Counted from the stretch's first letter, positions 22,201 to 28,964 are shown. The stretch: DNA of 64,000 nt from Branchiostoma floridae (GCF_000003815.2 NC_049988.1:23602842-23666841), one strand, 5' to 3'. A program made the numbers and translations. The notes: generated by a model not told the origin, from the letters alone.

Positions 22201-24105
22201 TAGGCCTAGGGATGTTACTTCGTCTTGTATACCCTCTAAAAACCCCTGCTGGGGTGTCGCTGAGGGGGGTTGCAGTTGCTATAACATGAGCAAATAAACC
22301 GCTAGGGGGTTCGAATTCTATCAATTTCAAGGTCTCATCACGATTTACCCACATAACAAATATCAGTACAATCCATCAAGGCCTTGTAAGTTATGTTGTC
22401 CATCCACCAACATACAGAACTACACACACAAACACTACCGAAAACGTAGTACTACTCTTCTTGCCGAAGGTTATTCTTTCAGAAAATTTCATATGAAAAC
22501 AGGGAAAAAATAGAAAGACAACCTGCTACCAAATTTCGCACCAAATTTCACGTCATGTCACCTTAATTAAAAAGTGCGATCTCTGGAATTCAACAAGAAA
22601 TGGATATTTTTGGCAATGTGGTCCTACTAATTAACATATTGACATTAATCTTAATATTGACATTCAAATTCCAAAGGTGAAATGTATGTTGCCCGCGGGC
22701 TTTAAAAGTTTGAAACTGTGTTTTTAATACCGAATCAAGTCAATTAACCATCTGTAACGATGAAGAGGAAAAAACAAAGTGGGGGGTTCCGTTCTATCAG
22801 TAATAACGTTACAATCACAACAAGGATAGCAAACAACTGCGACAAAACGATACAAAAGACAACAGCGCTCCAGAATGTATCCCGCTCGCCTTAAGATAAA
22901 AGGAAATTGATCTTCTTTCTTCCCTCGGCTAAAATTATCCTTGCGTATCTATTTTTAGCACTGTAATCTATGGGATTAGGATACCGAAATCAAGGTTAAA
23001 CGCTTTGGGGGTGTTTTGATAAAGAGAATAACAAACAAGATGTGAATTTCATTCAGAAAATGATACACAGTGAGAAAATTCCATTGAACACAAGAACCTC
23101 TACATCACTGAGCAACTGAAAAAAGTGCTCCGAAGTATCCGTTAGTCTATGTTGATTTGATTACATTCTCTGAATCATGGAAACCCAAATACTGGAGCGA
23201 GCGTGCAAATGAAAACTTTGGCCAAACAAAAGTAGTCTTCATTATTGAGATATAAGTGGTCAGGAAGTTTGAACAACCACAGAGTATGGTGTACCGTGTA
23301 CCGAACAATAGATTATTCAATTTTGTTCTTCTTTTTTTCTTATTTGACCTTGGAATTACCGCTGGAATTCTATGGCATTCGTATGTTTTTCGATTTATAT
23401 ATTTTTTAATGTACGGCATATATTTGCGCATTTTACAACTGCGTTGTACGATATAGTGTGTCTGAAAACCTTTCCTTTTTGTAAACGGCGGAAAACTGAT
23501 GCGCGCGCGGATGTCATCCATATAATAAAATGAAAGTGGCGTACGCGTTAGCTAGTGGATGCTATCTGAAACTCTGAAACGCCTGACTGTGTTCATAATC
23601 TATCCGAAGGTCTGATTTCTCGCTGCTGTATTATTCAAATGATTCAGTATTGAAATAAGAGTTTATCAATGTAGAAAGTACACAACTCACCATAATCGTT
23701 GTCCTGTACCACTATATCCAGTGAAGCAGCAAGTGTAGCAGCATTGCCTCCCTCCTGGTACCAAACCTCCACGGGGTTCGTCTCCGTCCCCACCGAGGGC
23801 TCCACCACCCCGTCCTCGGGCGCTGCGAGCTCCACCCGCCAAGGAACATCCCAGTCCGCCCCGGTGAAGTCCACCTCCGCCGGTGACGCGATTATCCTCG
23901 TGGTGTTCGTCACCAGGAACGTGATTTTTGCCGTTGAACTTGGCGCCGCAGACAGCTGGACATCGTAGAACACACTTTCTCCCTCCAGTAGGGTGTCTGG
24001 ATTTGGGTAGACGCTGCTTTTGGTGAGGACCACCACTTGTGCAGCGACGTCGTAAGGAAAAAGACCCACGAAACAGCAAAGCAATATCCGTGTAGTCCAC
24101 CACAT
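1062..24105 (-). CDS. Giant modular secreted adhesin gene, 21 exons, 3' end missing
   Basis: I do not recognise a named gene. Coding exons in transcript order are 24105-23691, 21457-21264, 20868-20726, 20327-20203, 19584-19406, 18778-18538, 18202-18051, 17695-15779, 15387-15220, 14764-14530, 13873-13757, 12437-12270, 11968-11899, 11670-11465, 11004-10784, 10473-5389, 4889-4599, 4218-3955, 3505-2303, 1974-1782 and 1256-1062. All have AG/GT borders, and codon phase agrees at all 20 junctions, giving about 3,927 codons without a stop. The product starts with a signal peptide and carries Calx-beta-like, Ig-like, P-domain and about 18 cadherin-like modules ending in VNDPP, VNDAP or TNDAP. Such modules bind calcium and build long extracellular adhesins; this is family knowledge. 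Many NxS/T sequons fit secretion. No membrane anchor is seen, but the C-terminus is missing. Exon edges come from motif reading, not transcripts. Confidence 0.85.
1480..1730 (-). repeat. Decayed partial copies of adhesin exon 20
   Basis: The stretch 1637-1727 repeats the donor-side half of exon 20 (CGTACTTGTAAGAGA and GAGTCCTTCACGGCG are shared), and 1482-1540 is an older copy (TTTGTGAGAGGATATTCGTAG). Both lie in the intron downstream of the real exon and have no intact frame. Confidence 0.65.
1782..1974 (-). CDS. Adhesin exon 20: end of 'GDSL..VF' module
   Basis: It encodes VGEWTVSVNPVAPCGGFDEL, DQWSPYCLLNAVKDSAHAND and PPLVGNWGLRIPSLT. The final G.WG is the typical end of the module begun in exon 19. 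The acceptor is ATCACCAG and the donor GTACGG, phase 0 to 1. Two decayed partial copies lie just downstream (see the repeat at 1480-1730). Confidence 0.78.
2303..3505 (-). CDS. Adhesin exon 19 (1,203 bp): two repeats and 'GDSLRIVF' module
   Basis: This is 401 codons in phase 0. It starts ACDSSGLCNLDGMIIVTILE and VNDPPVVNPFDVYASEDVTS, includes YAVCDPCDQREARLTGGYVS, and has a second repeat after VMNTNDAPDVSAFHIV. The last part has YSSGDSLRIVFNEDTNMPPF, MFTFSTNLT and FTGTWVSPRVLDITIADVG. This is the 'GD...I.F...TN.P ... F.GTW.....L.I.I' module that I know from prokaryotic and algal repeat proteins. The donor is GTTTGT. Confidence 0.85.
3605..3774. mobile_element. MITE family B, copy 1
   Basis: An inverted-repeat element of about 170 bp. 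The left end is TCACATTTCCAAACCGGG and the right end is the complement of CGTCATATTCCCAAGCTGGG. The middle contains CTATTC/TATTCTC, GACGTCTTGTGTAGTTTGG and CCCGAAAGCTGCCC, shared with copies at 18345-18524 and 27995-28151. It lies in the intron between exons 18 and 19. A superfamily cannot be assigned. Confidence 0.75.
3866..3905 (-). repeat. Partial copy of the adhesin exon 18 donor end
   Basis: The stretch GGTAGTGTATGAGGTCCTT occurs at about 3874-3892 and again at 3957-3975, the end of exon 18. The copy keeps the donor region (CCACCAGG against CCACCTGG) and lies in the downstream intron. Confidence 0.6.
3955..4218 (-). CDS. Adhesin exon 18: type B repeat (VNDAP)
   Basis: This is 88 codons in phase 0. 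It begins AQIQISVISVNDAPVAPPQY, continues TNYTLHLGAVLTDTEDANG and ends AAGTDRSGKDLIHYQ. It splices to exon 19 (ACDSSGLCN), completing the Y.ACDS.G.C phrase. The acceptor is TTTTAG and the donor GTGGGT. A partial copy of its donor end lies at 3868-3900. Confidence 0.85.
4599..4889 (-). CDS. Adhesin exon 17: type B repeat (ENDPP)
   Basis: This is 97 codons in phase 0, starting VSSENDPPRVGSTTVYTEED, then TPLLIRLPGGLNISDAEDV and ending FDIRVCDRDAMQLCTE. It is one complete tandem-95-like repeat with the CD paired-cysteine ending. The acceptor is ATCCCCAG and the donor GTAAGG. Confidence 0.85.
5389..10473 (-). CDS. Adhesin exon 16: giant 5,085-bp exon with 12 cadherin-like modules
   Basis: It is 1,695 codons in a single frame, phase 0 to 0. 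Twelve module ends are readable: PSNDSP, AVNDPP, VTNDAP, SVNDPP, LGDNAP, INDCAP, LVNDPP, TQNDAP, SVNDPP, RVNDPP, SVNDPP and AVNDPP. Three module types mix. Type A has FTEDG...PV, D.D and YQ..LRTV.Y.N. Type B has EDN....F..DPE, YTP...FG and YRVCDSE. Type C has DAGVAVV..D...G.WQ, CR(V/I)RFLP and WDNT. Type C occurs twice near the exon start. The acceptor is TTGCTAG and the donor GTGGGT. Ordinary codon use and intact splice sites argue against contamination. Confidence 0.92.
10784..11004 (-). CDS. Adhesin exon 15: 'WEYSTDNGTTW ... RFRPEPDFSG ... RAWD' module
   Basis: It encodes GADSSNGLWEYSTDNGTTW, SGSSAVLLGEDGDGGRYRLR, FRPEPDFSGTAFLYYRAWDF and TTGTAGNTG. This phrase set is common in bacterial tandem-repeat adhesins, which is known to me from memory. 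The acceptor is TTCCACAG and the donor GTACGG. The end joins exon 16 in phase 0 (NTG|VSVTYTSP). Confidence 0.82.
11075..11140 (-). repeat. Partial copy of the adhesin exon 15 acceptor end
   Basis: The stretch CCATTATCCGTGCTCTCAAA followed by GTTACAGCTGTCAGCGCCTA matches the first part of exon 15 at about 10959-11006 (TTATCCGTGCT, AGCTGTCAGCGCCT). It lies in the upstream intron and its frame is broken. Confidence 0.6.
11465..11670 (-). CDS. Adhesin exon 14: SNDAP repeat end and next module start
   Basis: It encodes SEEHVTVTLTVQSSNDAPTV, then IDEDVTDPAGDAITVLLSNC and QQNIGIAVTG. The glycine codon of GIAVTG is split with exon 15, which continues ADSSNGLWEYS. The acceptor is TATCACAG and the donor GTTAGT. 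Confidence 0.8.
11899..11968 (-). CDS. Adhesin exon 13 (70 bp)
   Basis: This is a small exon encoding GSTSSLNNGDFVNATYTDNT plus GPF, linking the AWD phrase of exon 12 to the next beta-strand in exon 14. The acceptor is ATCTAG and the donor GTACGG. Phase 1 in and phase 2 out agree with both neighbours. The call rests on phase and splice sites as well as the weak domain context. Confidence 0.68.
12270..12437 (-). CDS. Adhesin exon 12: 'LRFIPDPNFSG ... AWD' half-module
   Basis: It encodes EIADGVRQPDGTVFRNSTLS, then NFLRFIPDPNFSGESTISF and VAWDLS. It continues exon 11: the RF.P...F.G.....AWD phrase closes the module. The acceptor is TTACAG|AGATAG and the donor GTGAGG. The upstream intron holds at least seven decayed copies of the first part of this exon (see the repeat at 12470-13440). 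Confidence 0.82.
12470..13440 (-). repeat. Array of decayed copies of the adhesin exon 12 start
   Basis: The core ACAGCGCCGAC(A/G)GCGTGCT of exon 12 (near 12371) recurs at about 12485, 12598, 12708, 12902, 13004, 13138 and 13380. The first copies repeat every about 113 bases. They keep the acceptor (TTACAG) plus about 26 codons (IADGxRQPDGTVYRNSTLSA) and end CTGCAG|GTTAAC. The blocks around 12690-12830 and 13120-13260 are also similar to each other, so the array grew in more than one step. Later copies have lost the frame. Confidence 0.8.
13590..13640 (-). repeat. Partial copy of the adhesin exon 11 donor end
   Basis: The stretch TCTACCTGTATAAGCCCCAG then GCCAGGTAGTCCCACTGCCC matches the donor half of exon 11 at 13752-13800. 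It lies in the downstream intron, 160 bases away, and is cut before the exon start. Confidence 0.65.
13757..13873 (-). CDS. Adhesin exon 11: 'GIAIxGADxxNGxW' half-module
   Basis: It encodes GFDSIISDNDAGATQGIAII, then GADNTNGQWDYLAWPGAYT. This is the first half of the 'D.D.G...GIAV.GAD..NG.W.Y' module that recurs in exons 14-15 and twice in exon 16. The acceptor is TTTCCAG and the donor GTAGGG. The true frame has no ATG. A longer ORF in another frame here is a shadow. Confidence 0.78.
13985..14105. repeat. CA-rich microsatellite
   Basis: An imperfect (CA)n tract in the intron between exons 10 and 11. The ORFs that cross it on both strands are low-complexity artefacts. Confidence 0.9.
14530..14764 (-). 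CDS. Adhesin exon 10: end of one repeat, VNDAP, start of the next
   Basis: It encodes VLLTMTYNNAAEEPSSSQR, then TVTVSVTRVNDAPHFNTNPL and TQEDANKFTQVPITVLQFIG. Two overlapping donors lie 6 bases apart (GTATAG after 14530, GTAATA after 14524). Both keep phase 1 and differ by two residues (FIG or FIGIG). The acceptor is TACCCTCAG. Confidence 0.78.
15220..15387 (-). CDS. Adhesin exon 9: cadherin-like repeat fragment
   Basis: This is 56 codons in phase 0. It encodes ADGDLEVLSVQNITRVEHVT and QLNISGLSSNDEYLQ. The L.ISG..S...YL phrase is the conserved middle of the cadherin-like repeat, whose next strand (VLLTMTYNNAAEEP) is in exon 10. The acceptor is TTGTAG and the donor GTGACA. It has no internal ATG and was found only by translation. 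Confidence 0.75.
15490..15600. repeat. Dispersed repeat with GTTAGACATCCAGGTAAT
   Basis: The phrase TCGATGAAGGTTAGACATCC, followed by GTTACTCAA and an inverted CTGGAT/ATCCAG pair, recurs at 25484-25580. Both look like copies of one short palindromic element. This copy lies in the intron between exons 8 and 9. Confidence 0.6.
15779..17695 (-). CDS. Adhesin exon 8 (1,917 bp): cadherin-like repeats with two P domains
   Basis: It encodes 639 residues. The first repeat contains TSTTYETVLNGISYTNSADR. A second repeat begins with SMTVALHNATDETAESLAV and is interrupted by two domains. P domain 1 (about 17035-16613) has VSHTLTVGQTNQTVGQVVVI, DIKHSWIGDLKLELEHEG and SGDWTLHVTDLVSESGDGRL. P domain 2 (about 16534-16151) has SLILYHPDGTAVVLM and VNGEWRLVVDANVTVD. 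The repeat then resumes (NQLTVTGTDTAERYAEVLNA). The P or Homo-B domain is a beta-barrel that stabilises subtilisin-like convertases and also occurs alone in bacterial secreted proteins. No catalytic protease domain is visible. The acceptor is TTTTTCAG and the donor GTGAGT. Confidence 0.85.
18051..18202 (-). CDS. Adhesin exon 7: WTPxxxDVGxHxVC repeat end
   Basis: It encodes AENSRSGLLQWTPGADDVGS, then HVVCLEAVDSDLLMSVPQCL. This is the last part of a repeat of the 'L.WTP...D.G.H.VC..A.DS' type found in many metazoan surface proteins. The acceptor is TTTACAG and the donor GTGTGT. The phase is 1 to 0. Confidence 0.78.
18240..18300 (-). mobile_element. LINE 3' tail remnant (CR1-like)
   Basis: On the minus strand the sequence reads CGCCGGAGAACAG, then TATACCGGCTATACAGATAC with repeats of ATACAG. 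The same tail occurs on the plus strand at 52970-53010, right after a LINE C-terminal remnant. CR1-type LINEs end in short microsatellite tails of this kind. Confidence 0.5.
18345..18524. mobile_element. MITE family B, copy 2
   Basis: Ends are CACATTTCCAAACCGAG and its complement TTGGTTTGGAAATGTG, with the same interior as 3605-3774 (CTATTCTCTTTACGTCTTAT, CCCGAAAGCTGCCC). It lies about 13 bases inside the intron after adhesin exon 6. Confidence 0.8.
18538..18778 (-). CDS. Adhesin exon 6: extracellular repeat with DMDSG motif
   Basis: It encodes AMQELVLHLHDSAPAYHPP, then YLSVGQVFSHVVTVTDMDSG and LSIRGTAGSLPDGWSL. The VGQ.....V.V.D.D.G...S pattern is that of a bacterial-type Ig or cadherin-like sandwich repeat, with D-x-D-x-G as a likely calcium site. 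The donor is GTAAGT. A MITE (18345-18524) lies only about 13 bases from this donor. Confidence 0.8.
18882..19230. mobile_element. MITE family A, diverged copy
   Basis: It shares GGACACTTAG-type and GAGTTAGCTGTCCGGGAAGT phrases, GTCCAATTTCTAT, and the end TATATACGCACTTGTGAACC with the copies at 24491-24795 and 29222-29515. A second terminal fragment (ATCTGGAGCCTGATAGAG to AAACGTGGAACC) follows to 19230. It lies in the intron between exons 5 and 6. Confidence 0.65.
19241..19268. repeat. (TA)n microsatellite
   Basis: A run of alternating TA in the intron upstream of exon 6. Confidence 0.95.
19406..19584 (-). CDS. Adhesin exon 5: Ig-like repeat (PPGLxLDPxxG)
   Basis: It encodes GTPVVFSLASPSDYGS, PPPGLQLDPAAGRVAWGADG and ALVVVQDAVTGVK. 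The PPGL.LDP..G.V.W pattern followed by a V.V.D strand is typical of putative Ig-like (He_PIG type) extracellular repeats. The acceptor is CTTTAG and the donor GTACGT. It ends in phase 0. It is GC-rich compared with the surrounding introns. Confidence 0.8.
20203..20327 (-). CDS. Adhesin exon 4: 'CCR..NN' module, end
   Basis: It encodes TMTLQTKVDFSVGSG, then LATFPVVHWYKQHTSELYIP and ATTASG. This corresponds to the '..P.V.....FTIPATDPDG' part of the module. The donor is GTAAGG and the acceptor ATCCCAG. The phase (2 to 1) fits exons 3 and 5. Confidence 0.75.
20726..20868 (-). CDS. Adhesin exon 3: 'CCR..NN' module, middle part
   Basis: It encodes VVEVSSEGYILTSAEVTHDF, then WEVSLSQCCRSNALHNNGG. 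The paired cysteines followed by R and an NN pair are the core of the module begun in exon 2. The donor is GTGAGT. It starts in phase 0 and ends in phase 2, matching both neighbours. It was found by translating through the splice sites. Confidence 0.75.
21264..21457 (-). CDS. Adhesin exon 2: start of the 'CCR..NN' extracellular module
   Basis: The reading frame continues exactly from exon 1 (phase 1). It carries HGAISWTRDVTF near its start and GDVISVPATLNFNDGSQWTN near its end, closing on LDVTV. This matches the first part of a module I know from bacterial and protist surface proteins (ITW..F ... GDVI...TLNFGDG....TLDVTV). That resemblance is from memory. The acceptor is ATCCAG and the donor GTGATT, a weak site. 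Confidence 0.7.
21458..23690 (-). other. First intron of the adhesin gene, no exon seen
   Basis: This is 2.2 kb between exons 1 and 2. I see no conserved coding stretch. AGGGGGTTC...TCTA-type motifs at about 22091, 22294 and 22783 may be ends of a small dispersed element. The rest is AT-rich with nothing recognisable. The frame runs directly from exon 1 to exon 2, so no exon is required here. Confidence 0.6.
23691..24105 (-). CDS. Adhesin exon 1: signal peptide and Calx-beta-like segment
   Basis: The ATG at 24105 opens with a hydrophobic leader (MWWTTRILLCCFVGLFPY, cleavage likely after DVAA). An EGESVFYDVQLSAAPSS strand pattern, the phrase VDFTGADWDVPWRVEL and a closing VQDNDYG follow, resembling Calx-beta-related repeats (EGxSxxYxVxLxxxP ... 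FTxxNWxxPxxVxV). The donor is GTGAGT at 23690. A strong acceptor (TTTCTTTCCAG) at about 24155 implies a non-coding exon further upstream. A four-codon upstream ORF lies in the short leader before the start. Confidence 0.85.
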
Positions 24106-24154
24106 AACTCCTCAATTTCTCACGCGCACATGATCCAGATCCTAAACCGAAATC
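24106..24154 (-). other. 5' UTR part of adhesin exon 1
   Basis: Between the acceptor (TTTCTTTCCAG) and the ATG at 24105 lies a short leader with an ATG-initiated four-codon upstream ORF (ATGTGCGCGTGA). It implies at least one non-coding exon further upstream, which I could not place. Confidence 0.5.
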
Positions 24155-24490
24155 CTGGAAAGAAACAGAGATAAACACGATTTTTTTTACCTTAAAAGAA
24201 GGGATTTCCAACCAACCCAGCCAGTGTGTTTTGAAGGGTTCGTTACAGAATGTGCAGTGGAGGTCCCGATGCAGGTGGTAGCAGAGCGGGGCATGAAAAC
24301 GTAGCGGAAAATCGACTTGCTATTTCAGCGCGCGAACCAACAAATTCCAATATCCGTCGGAATGTGTCAACAAACTGTGCAGATATCATGATTCAGTGAT
24401 CACGGCTTTGGGCCCGAGCACGTACCTAGAACGTAATGAGCAGACTGTACGGTATATAAGTAGTCTCTACAAGACTAACTGCAATAGCTA

Positions 24491-24795
24491 AAGGTGGGTT
24501 TACACGTAGGTATATGTTCAAGTCCGTATATGTCCGTATAGTCTTAGCCTCTAACAGGCTCCACAGGTCGCTGGAAAAATGATAGAAATTGGACAAATGC
24601 AGACATGTCAGAGGAGTTAACTGTCCGAAGAGTATGGTTTGTGACCAGCTAACTGCGCTGGTATGCATCTTGCTACATTTGTCCAATTTCTATAATTTTC
24701 CCAGCGACCTGTGGAGCCTGGAAGAAGCTAAGACTTCCAGATATACGGACTTCATACGGACATGATTATATACGCACGTGTGAACTTACCTTAAC
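24491..24795. mobile_element. MITE family A, copy 1
   Basis: An element of about 300 bp with inverted ends: AAGGTGGGTTTACACGTAGG on the left, and TATATACGCACGTGTGAACT followed by TACCTT on the right. Internal inverted pairs include TAGAAATTGGACAAATG with CATTTGTCCAATTTCTA, and CCACAGGTCGCTGG with CCAGCGACCTGTGG. It therefore folds on itself almost end to end. It lies just upstream of the adhesin gene. Confidence 0.85.
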
Positions 24796-27660
24796 TACAA
24801 TGGCTATACTATAGGGAAAATAGTTTGCCAGGGGAGTTTGGCCACCATAGGGTTTCATTTTCCCGCTCTATGGAAGATGCGATGGACCTCACAGAACTTA
24901 TGACATTTACATGTTTTTTTTAACTACAACAAACATTAACAACGGCTAGGATAAAACAGTTTAAACGGCTGTAAAAAAAATAACCAAAGACCAACGGGAG
25001 AGGAACATGCACAGGCTAACTTGAATTCAAGCTTAGAGAACATTTGAGTAGAAAAACGAGCAGGTAAAAGTACACAAACGGGAACAAATTGTTTAAAGTG
25101 GCTGAAAAGCTGAACAAGACTGAGAAACGCAAAGAACCACTACAGTACCTTCGCGTGCGTTCTCTTCCAAAAACTGCTGTACCAAGTTTTCATACGCAGT
25201 ATTTATAGAGTAACTTTTGTCCAAAGTCAAGTCATTTTAACACAGTACCCTTTTTTGCTGTGATCTTTCGAACAAAAGGTTCACGGAAATATCACTTTGT
25301 TTTTGCAAACTACTCCTTCCCTTCCTATCCCAGCACTTAAAAATGGCCGTTTTGTTAAGTCGTAACACGTGTACCGTTTAATCAACATGTTTATGACAAA
25401 TTCTTGGCCAAAGGCTAAATGTAATTATAAGGTACAGGATATGACTAACAAAGCATGACTTAGTGTACGGCAAAATGTACACCGATGAAGGTTAGACATC
25501 CAGATAATGAGATACGACAAAAAGCAGTTACTCAACTGGATAGCATTTTGGAAAACCATATCCAGTTGCTTGAGTAACATACAAAATATTACAATGTGTG
25601 ACTGAAAAGACAACAAAAACACACAAAGCGTATAAAGATTCCTTTTTTTTTTTACAAACTTCGTTGAGAGATCTGTCAAAATTTGGGTCGCAGAAAGTGC
25701 GGAGCGAGAGCGCCGTCCTATAGAGGACATAACTTGTGCGTTTTGCGTGTGATCTTATTTAACAAAGGCACCGACCGGAAAAGGCACTTTGTTTTTGCAA
25801 AGTGGCCGTTCCTTCCGGAACACAGGTGTTTTACAAAGGACCGCACAGCGCTAGTGTATCTATCTGTGAACGATTGTTACCTCACAGGTGAGCCATGACG
25901 TACAGGTAAGATTGTTGACGTACCTGACGGAAATACCTGACGCACGCAACGTTACATTATCCGCTGTTTAGCGTTAAATAAGGCAACAATGCCGGCAAAC
26001 GTCAACGCCTGTATTGTAAACAGCTCGAATTTTCCATAATATTTTGTTATGAAAAGCCGCGAGCTGCAAAAACAAGTTCCAATGTCATTTACATGGAGGT
26101 GAGAAGTTATGGGAGGAGACTGGCACGTTTTCATAACTCATAGAGGTCATTGGAGTACATGAACAAATGATATACGCAAAAAAATAACATGTTTAAACCA
26201 TGCAAAATACAATTATTGTTGCAACTAGTTCGAAAGTATTTCAACACAACAAAACCAGCCATGTTTTTTTTTATTGTCCATTCTCGCGATTCACGTTAAA
26301 AAGATGAATTAGAAAGGCAAAACGGATTCTAATCTACATTTGGGAACTTTGAACGAGACTTACAGACAAACCATGAGAAACTTATATAAGCGTCACCACT
26401 ACATATAAAAAATCGCCATCTCCATTAATTTGTAATTTTTTGGGAGAAGAAAAATTGTAAAACGGGTATTTAAAAAAAGGATTCAAAACGTTGAGTCTAG
26501 TACGGGTAAAACAAGTTGAACGAAAACCAACAAACTGGCGAACTAACAACTGAACATTACCTTTGGACAGCCGAGTTCTTGGTTCAAGTCGACGACGTTT
26601 GGCGCAGCTATTTAACGTGGCTACAAACTGGTTGGTGTAAACTTATCAAAACCAAGACAAAAGACGTAGAGCAGCGTCTTATGCCACTAAGGAGTCTCCG
26701 ACTGATCTTAGACTTTATCCAGCTGTTGGTCTGTCTGGGCGCGTGTCTGGAGTATTGCGTAACACCCAATAAAGCCTTCGTCAAGGTTTCTACAAGAAAA
26801 GTTATTAAAATCGCCCGTAGGAAAGTGGTGTCTGTGTCGTATCTAGTTTCTCCCATTGTCCGCTCGGCTGTATCAACTTTAACCACATGTGCGCCGGTAC
26901 CGGTGTGTGGCTGGTAGCAAGAGTGAGTCAGCTTCTGTCCTCTGGATAGGTGAATTTGAAGACAATTGGCACTCTGACAAGTTAGTTTTTGTGGACAATG
27001 TCTTTGTGTAATAAATTGCCACAATGCTGACCATTTTGGTTACATTTTCGTCGCAGCATCTCAAATAATTTCTTCGCTACAAAGCTTTTTACTTACATGT
27101 ACTTTTTATAATTCTTTTATTTTATGCTGTGTTTTTTTTAAACTTGCCTTTCGGCTTATTACTCTCTAACCCCTGCTAGTTCGTGTCTTTACGTATATTT
27201 ACGTGGCTGGGAGACTGTTGCAGTTGCACATCCTTGCAATAAGAAAGTCGGACGATATCCTGAAACATGTAGAGATAAATGGGGAGAAAGTGTAAACGTG
27301 TTTCAATAAACAAGGCTGTACACACATTGACAGGAAGCCAACAGTGTTGGCATAAGTCTGCATGAGCCTGGAGTCAAAGCTAGGCATAGCCATCGAAACG
27401 AACACATCTTTGCTTCTAACCAATCTTCTTTTTATTACTGTCACATATGAAAATCACCAGAAAACTGACTTAGAAACGTTAACAATCAGGAAAAAAAATG
27501 CGAATTCAACAAAATTAACCACAAATACGACAGTAACACTGGAATACAGACACAAGATTGTTACGAGATCAGATCTTTTCATTCGGAGCGGGCGATCTCA
27601 TGTTTGTGGTAGCCCCATGTGTTACGTTATACTGGTATTATAATCTCTGCACGATTTAAA
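24796..27660. other. Intergenic, no supported gene
   Basis: AT-rich sequence. A copy of the GTTAGACATCC repeat lies at 25484-25580. An ORF with a TTG start on the plus strand at 26516-26917 and one on the minus strand at 26608-27024 overlap. Neither shows a recognisable motif or splice context, so I leave them uncalled. Confidence 0.5.
25484..25580. repeat. Dispersed palindromic repeat, second copy
   Basis: CGATGAAGGTTAGACATCCA, GATAATGAGATA and AGCAGTTACTCAA match 15498-15560. The inverted phrases GTTACTCAACTGGATA and ATCCAGTTGCTTGAGTAAC can pair as a hairpin. Confidence 0.65.
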
Positions 27661-27679
27661 AAAAAAAGGAACCCATCAC

Positions 27680-27735
27680 TCCTGAGTGTTCGCCTTGCAG
27701 TCGGTTGGTTCTGAGTTCGATCCCCGGCCGAATTA
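27680..27735 (+). mobile_element. tRNA-derived SINE remnant (B box)
   Basis: The phrase GGTTCTGAGTTCGATCCCCG is close to a Pol III B box (GGTTCGANNCC). No acceptor stem or full cloverleaf is present, so this is not a tRNA gene but more likely a truncated tRNA-type SINE. Confidence 0.45.
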
Positions 27736-27994
27736 TACTTAATAATTTAACATGGTACATGCTGCTTTCTCTGCTTAGCACTCAGCATTTGGAAAAAGGT
27801 ATGGTAGTTTAACACACACAAACGAAAGGAGTGTACTGCCCCCTGGTTGTTTATGAAAGAGATTGTATAAAAGTTGTTTATGAAGAGATTGTACAAAAGT
27901 TATGTGGCCCGGGGCTACAGAAGCGGAGATGGGCGCCGCTCTATGCACCATCTGGTGCATAACTCCAACATGCCGTCCCTCCCGTTAGGCTAAC

Positions 27995-28151
27995 ATCACA
28001 TTTCCAAACCGGGGTCCGGCCGGCCGAAATATACAATACGTACAAATATACACAAATAATGCACACGACTATTCTCCTTACGTCTTGTGTACTTAAGTGT
28101 CTTTTCTATCATACTTTTCGATCCCGAAATCTTCCCGGCTTGGAAATGTGA
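27995..28151. mobile_element. MITE family B, copy 3
   Basis: Ends are TCACATTTCCAAACCGGG and the complement of GTCACATTTCCAAGCCGGG. The interior (ACGACTATTCTCCTTACGTC, TTGTGTACTTAAGTGTCTTT) matches the copies at 3605 and 18345. Confidence 0.85.
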
Positions 28152-28719
28152 CGAAGGCCTTACACCGTATGGCGTGGTATGCAGGCTATGCTAGACAGTT
28201 AGACCAACACCAGCTCCAGTTCGGTATTTACTATTTACAGTTTAAACACCTCGGAACGTGCAGCCGGATCGGGACACACGTGGGGCCCACCGTACCTGTA
28301 ACGTGTCACCTGTGCACAGGTAAGGTGTACCTGCCGCACGTTCACACCTGTCAACGCTTCATAATTAACTCACAGGTAAAGGGAGATCACACCTCAAGGA
28401 CTCGTCCTTCGGGTTGCATGGCAACGAAAGGTGTCTACGCGAAGATTATTTTTTTAAACTGAGTCTGGAACTTTAAAAATCGCGTTTAGATGAGGCTGTT
28501 TCTGGTAAGGTCCCTAAAATCAGGATTCATCAGAGGTATTTCCATTTAAAAATTCCTTTTGCAATTGAAATAGCGTTAAAACTTAAAGAAACACTTTCGT
28601 GTCGAAGTGACTGTAGGCATACGTCAGTATGTACGGATATAAAAGAAAGGGAACCAATGAGACTAACAGCAAGAAAGTTACATGTTAAGAAGAATCGTTG
28701 AACCCAACAAGTTCCTCTG

Positions 28720-28860
28720 GTAGTACGTTAACCGGAGGCCCCGTGTTTGAGGAGAGCCACACCTCAAGCACGTTAAAGAACCCGCGACACTTATCAAAAA
28801 GAGCAGGGGTCCTTTCCGGTGTTAGTTGATCAAACCTTACAGTCTACGGGTTGACATCCT
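28720..28860 (+). mobile_element. SINE fragment with conserved core
   Basis: It contains TACGTTAACCGGAGGCCCCG, TTTGAGGAGAGCCACACCTC and AAGCACGTTAAAGAACCCGC, a core phrase I associate with SINEs of many marine invertebrates. Related fragments lie at 36366-36400 (reverse) and 43375-43410. The family name is uncertain. Confidence 0.55.
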
Positions 28861-28964
28861 TCCACACTATTGGTAAAACTAGATAGAATAACACGATATT
28901 AGTCAGTACAGGTTTATACAGCGAAAGCTTTATCTAGGCACATCTCTCTACATTGGAACCACCT

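Noticed and set aside
23687-24211. Alternative 174-residue frame over adhesin exon 1
   Set aside because: It lacks the signal peptide and Calx-like pattern and does not join exon 2 in phase. It is a shadow frame.
26516-27024. Overlapping open frames on both strands as a small gene
   Set aside because: Non-ATG start, no motif, no splice partner, and the two frames are mutually exclusive with no reason to prefer one.
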